Shown here piece after piece: positions 48,209-56,660 of a DNA stretch of 64,000 nt (position 1 is the stretch's first letter; each line of letters opens with the position of its first letter). The position numbers and the translations under genes are program-made. Origin of the DNA: JACRAV01 sp964571235 (lineage in GTDB: Bacteria; Zixibacteria; MSB-5A5; GN15; FEB-12); assembly GCA_964571235.1 (NCBI GenBank), contig CAZNAI010000003.1:496001-560000 (forward strand). The letters are read 5' to 3'. Under the pieces are notes generated by a model, which saw nothing but the letters and a program-made list of their open reading frames with translations, ran no database searches and had not been told where the DNA came from.

Positions 48209-48394
48209 ATGCCATTACCAAAGCGAAGACATTCGGCAACCCGCGGACGCAAACGCAGAACCGGCTGGAAACTGACCGCCGTGAATCCGGTGGATTGCCC
48301 GAATTGTCACCAGGCGAGATTGCCGCATCATATCTGTCCGCATTGCGGATTTTATGACGGCCGTCAGGTTATTACTCCGCGCGAAGCCCGATAA
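48209..48394 (+). CDS. rpmF: 50S ribosomal protein L32
   Basis: A 61-residue ribosomal protein with the family start 'MPLPKRRHSATRGRKRRTGWKL' and a zinc ribbon with two Cys pairs (CPNC and CPHC), so it is the zinc-binding form. It starts 13 nt after yceD behind GCGAGGCGAAACG and is followed by plsX, the standard order. Confidence 0.97.
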   Translation: MPLPKRRHSATRGRKRRTGWKLTAVNPVDCPNCHQARLPHHICPHCGFYDGRQVITPREAR

Positions 48395-48427
48395 GGGAAA
48401 CTCCCGTCACGGGAATCTAAACTAAGG

Positions 48428-49546
48428 ATGGCAGTGGACGCGACGTACACAGTTGCACTCGATGTGATGGGAGCCGACAAGGGTCCCGATGAAATCATTC
48501 GGGGAGGTGTCGATGCGGCCCGTAATCTGGGCGACAAGCTCAAGGTCATCTTTGTCGGGCACCGGGAGAAAATCCAGGCGGCGCTTGCCAAGATTCCTGA
48601 TCTACCCAAGAATATTTCGTTTGAGCATTCCGAGACGGAAGTCTCGATGCATGTAGCGGCGACTGACGCGCTAAAAATGCGCGACAGTTCAATCTCAGTC
48701 GGCGCTCATTTAGTGAAACGAAAGAAAGCCGACGCCTTTGTTTCGCCGGGAAATACCGGCGCAGTGATGGCGACCTCGCTACTCACGCTTGGCCGTATCG
48801 AGGGAGTCAGCCGACCGGCGATCACGGCGCTCTTTCCGACTGAAAAAGGGCGGCCGTGTGTGATGCTTGATTGCGGCGCGAATGCAGATTGCAAGCCGCT
48901 TCATTTACAGCAATTTGCCGTGATGGGGTCGGTCTATTCTTCGATTGTGTTCAATCAGGAGTCGCCCAAAGTCGGCCTAATGTCGATCGGCGAGGAGCGC
49001 TCCAAAGGCAACGAGTTGATATTTGAAACGCACGAGCGGCTCAAAGAATCGAAGATCAATTTCTTTGGCAATATCGAGGGGCGGGATGTGCTGGCGGGGA
49101 CGGTGGATGTCGTCGTCACCGACGGGTTCACGGGGAATATCATTTTGAAATTCGCGGAGTCGGTTCAGCCGCTACTTATGAACGCGGTCAAGCGGCAGAT
49201 CGAAACGAATATTTTCTCGCGCATGGGTGTCTATCTCATGTTGCCGTTTATGAAGCGGATGAAGAAAGTTTTTGACTACGCCGAATATGGCGGCGCTCCG
49301 CTTTTGGGGGTCAATGGAATTGTTATCATTTGCCATGGTTCGTCGAATGCGCGGGCAATCGCGCGGGCAACGGAAATCGCCTGGGAGATGGCGGCGAAGA
49401 AAATCAAGGAACGGATTCACGACGAGCTGATCACCAATCACTTTGGAAAATCCAATGGGTCAAAAGATTCGAGCCAGGATAGCCGGGACAGGATCGTATA
49501 CTCCGCCGCGACGGGTGACCAACGCGGAATTCGAGAGGATGGTTGA
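48428..49546 (+). CDS. plsX: Phosphate acyltransferase PlsX
   Basis: Converts acyl-ACP to acyl-phosphate for phospholipid synthesis. Motifs: 'VALDVMGADKGPDEIIRGGVDAAR' at the N-terminus, 'FVSPGNTGAVMATSLLTLGRIEGVSRPAI', 'KVGLMSIGEERSKGNEL', 'VVVTDGFTGNIILKFAES' and 'GAPLLGVNGIVIICHGSSNARAI'. The usual length is about 330-345; here the frame runs to 372, and the last 30 residues (SKDSSQDSRDRIVYSA...) are read through the start of fabH in another frame. The tail looks non-conserved. Confidence 0.96.
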   Translation: MAVDATYTVALDVMGADKGPDEIIRGGVDAARNLGDKLKVIFVGHREKIQAALAKIPDLPKNISFEHSETEVSMHVAATDALKMRDSSISVGAHLVKRKKADAFVSPGNTGAVMATSLLTLGRIEGVSRPAITALFPTEKGRPCVMLDCGANADCKPLHLQQFAVMGSVYSSIVFNQESPKVGLMSIGEERSKGNELIFETHERLKESKINFFGNIEGRDVLAGTVDVVVTDGFTGNIILKFAESVQPLLMNAVKRQIETNIFSRMGVYLMLPFMKRMKKVFDYAEYGGAPLLGVNGIVIICHGSSNARAIARATEIAWEMAAKKIKERIHDELITNHFGKSNGSKDSSQDSRDRIVYSAATGDQRGIREDG

Positions 49547-50444
49547 CACCACCGACGAGTGGATTGTCAGCCGTACCGGTATCCGCGAGCGTCGTCACGC
49601 CGACATAGGCATCGATAATTCCGACATGGCGGCGGCCGCCTGCAAAGCGGCGCTGGAGATGTCTGGCACCAAACCCGAAGAGGTCGATCTGGTGATTGTC
49701 GGGACAGTGACACCCGATTATTTACTGCCGTCGACCGCCTGTGTGGTACAAGAGAAGATGGGCTTGGTCAATGCGGCGGCGTTTGATATTGTCGCGGCCT
49801 GCACCGGATTTATAAACGGACTGTCGATTGGCAATTCGTTTATTCAAACCGGACAATACAAGAAGGCGCTCATTGTCGGGTCGGAGCGGTTGACCTCGAT
49901 CACAAACTTTAATGACCGCGGCACCTGTGTGCTCTTCGGCGATGGCGCCGGAGCAGTGGTGCTGGAGCCGACCACCGAAGAGCGGGGAATATTGTCGACC
50001 TATCTGCGATCAAATGGAAATCTCCGCGAACTGCTCTGGATGCCAACCGGTGGCTCGAAGAATCCGTACACGCCTGAATTTACCTACGATGGCACCAACA
50101 AAGTCACAATGAACGGTTCGGAAGTTTTCAAGGTTGCAGTGCGCGAGATGGGACGAGCGGCGGAAATCGTTGTCAAAGACGCAGGACTGGACTATTCCGA
50201 TATTTCACTCTTTGTGCCGCATCAGGCGAACATTCGGATTATCGAGGCGATGGCAAAGCGGATGCACTTGGGGATGGACAAAGTGATGCTCAATATTGAA
50301 AAGTATGGGAATACGTCGTCGGGTTCGGTGCCGCTGGCGCTCGATGAAGCTAATCGCACGGGACGGATCAAGACCGGTGACAATATCGTCATGGTGGCGT
50401 TTGGCGGCGGACTCATTTGGGGCGCCGCGGCGGTGAGGTGGTAG
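49455..50444 (+). CDS. fabH: Beta-ketoacyl-ACP synthase III
   Basis: Starts fatty acid synthesis by condensing acetyl-CoA with malonyl-ACP. The 329 residues carry the Cys-His-Asn triad: C116 in 'DIVAACTGFINGL', His in 'FVPHQANIRIIEAM' and Asn in 'EKYGNTSSGSVPLALDEA'. The ATG at 49455 is chosen (GGAAAA upstream) over a TTG four codons earlier. It overlaps the end of plsX by 92 nt. Confidence 0.97.
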   Translation: MGQKIRARIAGTGSYTPPRRVTNAEFERMVDTTDEWIVSRTGIRERRHADIGIDNSDMAAAACKAALEMSGTKPEEVDLVIVGTVTPDYLLPSTACVVQEKMGLVNAAAFDIVAACTGFINGLSIGNSFIQTGQYKKALIVGSERLTSITNFNDRGTCVLFGDGAGAVVLEPTTEERGILSTYLRSNGNLRELLWMPTGGSKNPYTPEFTYDGTNKVTMNGSEVFKVAVREMGRAAEIVVKDAGLDYSDISLFVPHQANIRIIEAMAKRMHLGMDKVMLNIEKYGNTSSGSVPLALDEANRTGRIKTGDNIVMVAFGGGLIWGAAAVRW

Positions 50445-50446
50445 CG

Positions 50447-51379
50447 ATGGGCAAGACGGCGTTATTTTTTCCCGGACAGGCCTCGCAATATGTGGGGATG
50501 GGAAAAGATCTGCATGAACATTCGGCGGAAGTCCGGGCTCTTTATGAGCTGGCCTCGCACGAGCTGAAAGTTGATCTGGCCAAACTGTCGTTTGAAGGAC
50601 CGGCAGAACAGTTGAAACAGACACGATTCACTCAGCCGGCGATATTGGTGCATTCGCTGGCGGTGATGAAAATATTGGGCGATGATCTGCCGCCGTTTGA
50701 CTTTGCGGCCGGTCACTCCCTTGGCGAATACGGCGCCCTGGCGGCGGCGGGTGCGCTGTCGTTTGAAGATGCTATTCGCGCGGTTGTGCGACGAGCGACA
50801 CTTATGGAACAGGCATGTGTCGCCCAACCAGGAACAATGGCGGCGATGATGGGGATGAGCGAAGATCAGGTGATCGAACTTTGTGCGAAAGCATCGCCGG
50901 CCGGTGTAGTTGTCCCTGCCAATTTCAATTCGAATGCACAGATAGCAGTATCGGGTTCGCTGGCGGGCGTAAACGAAGCAGTGCGGATTGCAAAAGAGAT
51001 GGGCGCCAAGCGGGCGATTGTGCTCGAAGTTGGCGGAGCGTTTCACTCGCCACTGATGGCATCGGCCCAACAGGGGATGAAAGAGTTCTTGAGCACGCTT
51101 GAAATCAACTCGCCGCGAGTGCCGGTAATAGCCAATGTAAGTGCGGCGCCGGTGAGCGATCCGGCGAAGATTCGCGAATTGCTCGTGGCACAGATTACGT
51201 CACCAGTGAAATGGTCGCAATCGATGACTACCTTGGTGTCGGAAGGTGTGACGAGAATCATTGAAATCGGTCCGGGAAAAGTGCTGACGGGATTGGCCAA
51301 GCGGGAGATGAATCCGGAGAGTATGACAAATCTGGATACACTCGCAGATATTCAGGCCTTTTCTGCCGCTGTCGCATAA
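50447..51379 (+). CDS. fabD: Malonyl-CoA:ACP transacylase
   Basis: Loads malonyl groups onto ACP. The 310 residues have 'ALFFPGQASQYVGMGKDL', the nucleophile elbow 'AAGHSLGEYGALAAAG' (Ser in GHSLG), the substrate Arg region 'VVRRATLMEQA', and the catalytic His in 'VGGAFHSPLM'. ATG two nt after fabH stop, with GAGGTGG upstream; a longer frame overlapping fabH is not needed. Confidence 0.97.
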   Translation: MGKTALFFPGQASQYVGMGKDLHEHSAEVRALYELASHELKVDLAKLSFEGPAEQLKQTRFTQPAILVHSLAVMKILGDDLPPFDFAAGHSLGEYGALAAAGALSFEDAIRAVVRRATLMEQACVAQPGTMAAMMGMSEDQVIELCAKASPAGVVVPANFNSNAQIAVSGSLAGVNEAVRIAKEMGAKRAIVLEVGGAFHSPLMASAQQGMKEFLSTLEINSPRVPVIANVSAAPVSDPAKIRELLVAQITSPVKWSQSMTTLVSEGVTRIIEIGPGKVLTGLAKREMNPESMTNLDTLADIQAFSAAVA

Positions 51380-51416
51380 GCGACGACGAAACTGAAACCG
51401 CAAGTGGAAGGGATGT

Positions 51417-52151
51417 ATGCTCGATTTCAGTAACCGGGTAGCGATTGTGACCGGATCGGCGCGCGGGATCGGCCGGATTGTGGCGGAAGCGTTTGCTAAA
51501 GCCGGCGCGAAAGTTGTGATTTCCGATATCGATCAGGCGGCGTGTGACCAAACTGCAACCGAAATAGGACCAAACACTATCGGTATCAAAGCAAACGTCA
51601 CTGTGAACGACGAAGTCCTGGCCCTGTTTGATAAGACGATCGAAAAATTCGGACAGGTCGATATTGTCGTGAATAATGCCGGGATTACCCGCGATACGCT
51701 GATGATCAGGATGGACGAGAAGGACTGGGACATGGTGCTTGACATCAACTTAAAGGGGGCGTTTCTTGTGACGAAATCTGCGGCCAAAGTGATGATGAAA
51801 CAGCGCTATGGCCGCATTGTAAATATTAGTTCGGTGGTAGGACTCGGCGGCAACGCCGGTCAGGCAAATTACGCGGCGTCGAAAGCCGGCCTGATCGGTC
51901 TGACCAAATCGGCGGCCAAGGAGTTGGGTTCACGCAATGTCACGGTGAACGCAGTGGCCCCCGGCTATATCGAAACGGAGATGACGGCGAAATTGACCGA
52001 TCAGGCGCGCGAGTATTTTATGAGCCAATTGACGGTTGTGCGTCCGGGATTGCCGGTCGATGTCGCCAATGCGGTTTTGTTTTTGGCTTCGGAAGAAGCG
52101 TCGTACATCACCGGCCAGGTGCTGGCGGTCGATGGCGGCATGACGATGTAA
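51417..52151 (+). CDS. fabG: 3-oxoacyl-ACP reductase
   Basis: NADPH-dependent reductase of fatty acid elongation, a classical short-chain dehydrogenase of 244 residues. Cofactor motif TGSARGIG (about 12-19), NNAG (about 88-91), catalytic Ser in 'NISSVVG', and Tyr-x-x-x-Lys in 'NYAASKAG'. It ends with 'SYITGQVLAVDGGMTM'. GGAAGGGATGT precedes the ATG. Confidence 0.97.
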   Translation: MLDFSNRVAIVTGSARGIGRIVAEAFAKAGAKVVISDIDQAACDQTATEIGPNTIGIKANVTVNDEVLALFDKTIEKFGQVDIVVNNAGITRDTLMIRMDEKDWDMVLDINLKGAFLVTKSAAKVMMKQRYGRIVNISSVVGLGGNAGQANYAASKAGLIGLTKSAAKELGSRNVTVNAVAPGYIETEMTAKLTDQAREYFMSQLTVVRPGLPVDVANAVLFLASEEASYITGQVLAVDGGMTM

Positions 52152-52187
52152 TTAAAAAAGCAATTGATAGAGGTAAGGAGATTCTCA

Positions 52188-52421
52188 ATGTCTGTTGAAC
52201 AGAAGGTCAAAGAAATCATTGTCGAGCAGTTGGGTGTGGAAGAAAGCCAGGTCACCGAGACGGCGAAGTTTGTCGATGATCTCGGCGCCGATTCACTGGA
52301 TACAGTCGAATTGGTCATGGCGCTCGAAGAAGAGTTCAAGCTCGAAATTCCCGATACCGAGGCGGAAAAGATTCGCTCGGTCGGTGACGCTATCAACTAT
52401 ATCAAGGCGAACGCGAAGTAG
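52188..52421 (+). CDS. acpP: Acyl carrier protein
   Basis: A 77-residue acidic ACP carrying the growing acyl chain on phosphopantetheine at Ser36 in '[19 protein letters not shown]'. ATG at 52188 behind TAAGGAGA; an upstream in-frame ATG at 52164 lacks a site. Located between fabG and fabF, as usual. Confidence 0.98.
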   Translation: MSVEQKVKEIIVEQLGVEESQVTETAKFVDDLGADSLDTVELVMALEEEFKLEIPDTEAEKIRSVGDAINYIKANAK

Positions 52422-52454
52422 GTCGGCCTTGATCTATCAGAAGAAAGTGCGCTC

Positions 52455-53714
52455 ATGATCCAGGCACGCACGGTAGTCACCGGACTGGGAGCTATTACTC
52501 CTTTAGGAAATTCGGTCGACGAATACTGGTCGTCGCTCTTGGCCGGCAAATGCGGTATCGGGCCGATCACTCGCTTCGATGTGACGGCTTATCCTACACG
52601 AATCGCGGCGGAAGTGAAGGGGTTTGACCCGTCGATCGCGATCGATAAGAAAGAGGCGCGGCGGCTCGATCTGACCGAGCAGTACGCAGTCTGTGCGGCC
52701 GATGCGGCTTTGCGTGATGCCGGACTTACTGCGAGTGTGCTTGAGTCGATCGATTTGGACCGGTGTGGAGTGGTGATCGGTTCGGGAATCGGAGGAGTCG
52801 GGACGTTTGAGGAACAGCATTCAAAGCTGGTTTCAGCCGGTCCCGGACGGGTTTCGCCCTTTTTCATTCCGATGATGATCATCGATATGTGCGCCGGGAT
52901 CGTATCGATCCGGTACGGGTTTCGCGGACCGAACTACGGAACCGTGTCGGCCTGTTCATCCGCGGGCCACGCCATCGCCGACGCCTATCGGATAATCCAG
53001 CGGGGTGAGGCCGATATCATGATCACGGGCGGCGCTGAGGCGGCGATTACCGCGATTTCTCTGGCCGGGTTCTGCCAAGCCAAGGCGATGTCGACGCGCA
53101 ACGATGAACCGGAGAGATCGTCGCGACCATTTGATAAAGATCGCGACGGATTTGTCATGGGTGAAGGCTCCGCTATTCTGATTCTGGAATCGTACGATCA
53201 CGCCGTTAAGCGTGGTGCGCGAATCTATGCCGAAGTGCTCGGCGCCGGAATGACCGGCGACGCACACCATATCACTGCTCCTGCGCCCGATGGTAACGGC
53301 GCCCGAAGGGCGATGGCGGCGGCGATGAAAGATGCTCAGCTTTCCGCCGATCAGATTGACTATATCAACACACACGGCACTGCGACTGATCTTGGCGATA
53401 TCGCCGAGACCAGAGCGATCAAAGGCGTGCTGGGGGAACGGGCATATAAGATACCGTGCAATTCGACCAAGTCGATGCTCGGTCATTTGCTCGGCGCCGC
53501 CGGCGCAGTCGAACTGATCGCGGCGATCAAATCGATTGAACAGCAAAAAGTGCATGCGACTATTAACCTGGAAACTCCCGATCCGGAGTGTGATCTGGAT
53601 TATGTGGCCGGCGGACCGCGCTCGTGCGCGATTACCCACGCCATGTCGAATTCGTTTGGATTCGGCGGCCATAATGTCTCGCTGATTGTGGGAGCGGTCA
53701 ACGGCAAACGGTAG
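52455..53714 (+). CDS. fabF: Beta-ketoacyl-ACP synthase II
   Basis: Elongating ketosynthase, 419 residues, with the Cys-His-His triad: Cys in 'VSACSSAGHAIADAY', His in 'INTHGTATDLGD', and His in 'KSMLGHLLGAAGAVE'. Starts with 'RTVVTGLGAITPLGNSVDEYW'. It lies 33 nt after acpP and 9 nt before rnc. Confidence 0.97.
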   Translation: MIQARTVVTGLGAITPLGNSVDEYWSSLLAGKCGIGPITRFDVTAYPTRIAAEVKGFDPSIAIDKKEARRLDLTEQYAVCAADAALRDAGLTASVLESIDLDRCGVVIGSGIGGVGTFEEQHSKLVSAGPGRVSPFFIPMMIIDMCAGIVSIRYGFRGPNYGTVSACSSAGHAIADAYRIIQRGEADIMITGGAEAAITAISLAGFCQAKAMSTRNDEPERSSRPFDKDRDGFVMGEGSAILILESYDHAVKRGARIYAEVLGAGMTGDAHHITAPAPDGNGARRAMAAAMKDAQLSADQIDYINTHGTATDLGDIAETRAIKGVLGERAYKIPCNSTKSMLGHLLGAAGAVELIAAIKSIEQQKVHATINLETPDPECDLDYVAGGPRSCAITHAMSNSFGFGGHNVSLIVGAVNGKR

Positions 53715-53723
53715 AATGTTCTT

Positions 53724-54464
53724 GTGGGCTGGTTTCGACGTCTTTTCTCATCGAGCGCGGTAGAAACTTCACCCGAAGTTGCGGCGGTTGGCCAACTGGT
53801 CGGCCACCGGTTTTCTGATCCGACACTATTGGAACTGGGGCTTTGTCACCGATCAGTCGCTCGTAGTTCCGATAAAGGGGGAGCCTCCTACGAACGGCTT
53901 GAATTTCTGGGGGATTCGGTGCTGGGGCTGGTTATTTCAGAGCAATTGTATCGAGATCGCCCAGGCGAAACCGAAGGAAATCTGACCAAGCTCAAAGCAA
54001 TGCTGGTCAATGAAACGACTTTGGCGCAGGTGGGCCGCGAGATCGGGCTCAACGCACATATCCGGGTTTCCCCCGATGAAGAACGAGCGGGCGGACGGGA
54101 TCGCAATTCGATTATCGCCGATGCTTTTGAGGCAGTTATCGGGGCGATATACCTCGACGCCGGCATTTCCCCGGCGCGGCAATTTATCCTGCGAGAAATC
54201 TACTCCCGCCGCGAGTCAATCATCTCCGATCTGGCTCAACGCAACTACAAAGGGGAACTCCTGGAGCTTGTGCAAGCCCGAGGCAACGGCGTTCCCAAGT
54301 ATGATGTCGTGTCCGAGGCCGGACCCGATCACGACAAGACTTTTCACGTGATTGTCACTGTGGCTGGTGAAAAAGTAGGCGATGGTTCGGGGCAGTCCAA
54401 GAAAGAAGCCGAACAAAAAGCCGCGGCGGTAGCGCTGGAGCAACTGGGGCAGGCGGCGGAGTGA
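53724..54464 (+). CDS. rnc: Ribonuclease III
   Basis: Double-strand-specific RNase for rRNA and mRNA processing. The 246 residues have the catalytic signature 'YERLEFLGDSVLGLVISEQLY' (about 54-74), the second acidic cluster 'IIADAFEAVIGAIYLDAG', and a C-terminal double-stranded RNA-binding domain ('NYKGELLELVQARG' ... 'GDGSGQSKKEAEQKAAAVALEQL'). The start is a GTG; the ribosome-binding site is weak, suggesting coupling to fabF. rnc beside acpP-fabF is a common order. Confidence 0.96.
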   Translation: MGWFRRLFSSSAVETSPEVAAVGQLVGHRFSDPTLLELGLCHRSVARSSDKGGASYERLEFLGDSVLGLVISEQLYRDRPGETEGNLTKLKAMLVNETTLAQVGREIGLNAHIRVSPDEERAGGRDRNSIIADAFEAVIGAIYLDAGISPARQFILREIYSRRESIISDLAQRNYKGELLELVQARGNGVPKYDVVSEAGPDHDKTFHVIVTVAGEKVGDGSGQSKKEAEQKAAAVALEQLGQAAE

Positions 54465-54588
54465 GTTCGGGATCTTAAAATTCGATCTTCGCAATAATTC
54501 GATCACTTTTTGAAATATTCCCCCACGGCAATCGTTGGAGAAACGGCAACTAAGCGTCTAGTCATGAAAATATATGGGGCCCAATTTG

Positions 54589-55020
54589 CTAGCGAGGGTC
54601 CCCATGCGGCTCAAATTCAGAATTTGTCGTCGATTCAGGTCGTAGTTGCCCGGGTTCAACCACTTGTTTGATCTGAGCGATGCTCGCCATAAAGCGTCGG
54701 TACGACGAGTATTTGCACGTATTTGCACAATTCATCAACAGATCGGCATCTTGTATCCATCGGTCTACACAGTCGCATGACGAGTCGCAGTTCTGTCCTT
54801 CAATAGCAGGCAGTAGCTCACGTAAGTCATCTATGCGGATCACCATGCTCGATCCGCACGTTGTGTGCACAAACGTATAACTCAAGTTCGTCTCGGAGCC
54901 GTCGCACGTATCCATGCCGGCCGGTTGCAGAGATGGGTTACAGGCGATATCGAGTATTGTGACGGGGGTGTTACAACAGGGGCAAGTTCGGACAATCTTG
55001 TTTTCCATTGTGTTCTCCAT
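54589..55020 (-). CDS. Cysteine-rich protein, function unknown
   Basis: A cytoplasmic protein of 143 residues, or 139 if the ATG at 55008 (GGAG upstream) is used instead of 55020. It has about a dozen cysteines: an N-terminal CPCC pair, then 'TTCGSS', 'CDSSCDCVDRW' and 'CANTC'. The N-terminal CPCC...C pattern could bind zinc or form disulfides. No family is recognised. It stands between rnc and etfB, divergent from etfB. Confidence 0.65.
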   Translation of the reverse strand: MENTMENKIVRTCPCCNTPVTILDIACNPSLQPAGMDTCDGSETNLSYTFVHTTCGSSMVIRIDDLRELLPAIEGQNCDSSCDCVDRWIQDADLLMNCANTCKYSSYRRFMASIAQIKQVVEPGQLRPESTTNSEFEPHGDPR

Positions 55021-55108
55021 ATCGACTCTTTAGTCAATATTAATTGTCGACAAAATTCACCGTGACAGTACTCATTTCAACTACAAACTAAAAAAAAATA
55101 GCGGAACA

Positions 55109-55137
55109 TTGACTATCGTTGGTTTTCGTCCCATATT
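55109..55137 (+). promoter_or_regulatory. Possible promoter of etfB
   Basis: TTGACT (55109-55114), 17-nt spacer, CATATT (55132-55137). The transcript would start near 55144, about 50 nt before the ATG. Confidence 0.45.
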
Positions 55138-55195
55138 TTCCCTCAAGATTGAAATACTAAACTGTAATCTTTACAGGTTTGTAGGAAAAACAGAA

Positions 55196-55981
55196 ATGAT
55201 TGTTATTGTAATAGTCAAGCAGGTGCCGGAGATTGCGCTCATAAAAGTTGACACCGCCGCCAATCAGGTGGTTCTGCCGTCGGGGCCGGGGGTGCTCAAC
55301 CCGTTTGATGAGTACGCGGTTGAAGAAGCGCTCCGTATCAAAGAAAAAACAAGCGGCAAAGTTGTCGTGATGTCGGTTGGCACAGAGCGAACTGAATCTG
55401 CCCTTCGCGATTGTTTGGCGTTGGGCGTCGATGATGCCTATTTGCTGACTGATGCATCGTTTACAGCCAGCGATCCGCAAGCGATTGCGAAAATTCTCGC
55501 CGCCGGTGTGAAGAAATTCGGTGCCTGTGATCTGATTTTAGCCGGCAAACAGGCGATCGATTCAGATTCCGCGCAGGTACCGGCGGCGGTGGCGGCGAAT
55601 CTGGATTTCCCGCAGGCGATGTTTGTCAAGAAGATCGAATCATACGAGGGTGGCAAAGCGAAAGTGCACCGGACAACCGAGGACGGATACGAAGTTGTCG
55701 AGTTGACTTTGCCAGCGGTAGTTTCGGTGGTAAAAGAAATCAACGAGCCGCGGTTGCCGTCGCTCAAAGGAAAAATGGCGGCCAAGAAAAAAGAAATCGT
55801 CAAATGGTCGGCGGCCGATCTGGGAATCTCCGGCGAGGGTATCGGCGCGCAGTCGCGCACAAAGACCGTATCGGTGACACCGCCTCCTCCACGCCCCAAA
55901 GGGGAAATTATTTCAGGCGATTCGCCCGACGATATTGCCAACAAGCTTTTCGATAAGCTCCGGCAGAATCAGGTAATTTGA
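55196..55981 (+). CDS. etfB: Electron transfer flavoprotein beta subunit
   Basis: Soluble electron carrier subunit, AMP- or FAD-binding, that works with EtfA. The 261 residues include 'IVIVKQVPEIALIKVD', 'NPFDEYAVEEALRIKE', 'VVVMSVGTERTESALRDCLALGVDDAYLL', 'DLILAGKQAIDSDSAQVPAAVAANL' and 'ELTLPAVVSVVKEINEPRLPSLKGKMAAKKK', all family signatures. The ATG at 55196 follows AGGAAAAACAGAA; a longer frame starting at 55109 would begin at the promoter. EtfA normally follows in the same operon, but a terminator comes directly after this gene. Confidence 0.95.
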   Translation: MIVIVIVKQVPEIALIKVDTAANQVVLPSGPGVLNPFDEYAVEEALRIKEKTSGKVVVMSVGTERTESALRDCLALGVDDAYLLTDASFTASDPQAIAKILAAGVKKFGACDLILAGKQAIDSDSAQVPAAVAANLDFPQAMFVKKIESYEGGKAKVHRTTEDGYEVVELTLPAVVSVVKEINEPRLPSLKGKMAAKKKEIVKWSAADLGISGEGIGAQSRTKTVSVTPPPPRPKGEIISGDSPDDIANKLFDKLRQNQVI

Positions 55982-55988
55982 AACTGGC

Positions 55989-56013
55989 AAAGCCGCCGAA
56001 CGGCGGCTTTTTT
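55989..56013 (+). terminator. Rho-independent terminator after etfB
   Basis: GCCGCC (55992-55997) pairs with GGCGGC (56002-56007) over GAAC, with AAA before and TTTTTT after. It begins eight bases after the etfB stop. Confidence 0.9.
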
Positions 56014-56149
56014 GTTGGGGCCCGGGAAATACGACGAGGTTTGGAAAGTCGTCGCGCAAGGCGCAACGACACAATGAGAGTCAGCGGAGGGCCCTTCGAC
56101 TACGTTCAGGGCGTCGCAGAATTGGACATCTTAAGGACAAAGGAAGCAC

Positions 56150-56518
56150 ATGTTTATCCGAAGCTTAACCGACTGCGACGAAATTATTGCCGGCGACGGC
56201 ACCAAATTGCGCGAACTGTTGCACCCTGAACGTGGGTACAAATTCGGAGGACGGTATTCGCTGGCGCATGCGACCGTGGGAGTGGGGGAACGATCCCGTC
56301 CGCACAAAATGAAAACCTCAGAAGTGTATTTCATTCTCTCTGGGGAAGGGAAGATGCATATCGGAGAAAAAGAAGCGATTGTGCTGGTCGGTGACGCCTA
56401 TGAGGTGCCGGCGGGGGAGGTCCAGTGGATCGAAAACGATGGTTCGGAGCCGTTGGTTTTCCTGTGCATTGTCGATCCGGCCTGGCGCTCGGAGGATGAG
56501 GAGATTGCGGTGTTCTAA
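56150..56518 (+). CDS. Cupin-domain protein
   Basis: A 122-residue single-cupin protein with motif 1 'GERSRPHKMKTSEVYFILSGEGKMHI' (His, Glu ligands, though the first His pair reads R-P-H) and motif 2 'GDAYEVPAGEVQWIENDGSEPLVFLCIVDP' where the usual His is replaced by Gln. Metal binding may thus be weak. Cupins of this size are often mannose-6-phosphate-isomerase-like or regulatory. AAAGGAAGCAC precedes the ATG. Function unknown. Confidence 0.85.
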   Translation: MFIRSLTDCDEIIAGDGTKLRELLHPERGYKFGGRYSLAHATVGVGERSRPHKMKTSEVYFILSGEGKMHIGEKEAIVLVGDAYEVPAGEVQWIENDGSEPLVFLCIVDPAWRSEDEEIAVF

Positions 56519-56624
56519 GTGGTGCGAGTGGCACAGCCACGGCGGTGGCGCGGCCACAGCGTGGGGCCTTCGGCGCTTTGAATCTACATGAGTCTTGACG
56601 TAATCGCCTCTATTATTGTCACAG

Positions 56625-56654
56625 TTTACAGCCGCATAAAAACAGTTCTATATT
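56625..56654 (+). promoter_or_regulatory. Promoter for a possibly leaderless message
   Basis: TTTACA (56625-56630), 18-nt spacer, TATATT (56649-56654). Transcription would begin at about 56661, the A of the ATG of the next gene. Confidence 0.5.
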
Positions 56655-56660
56655 CAGCCC

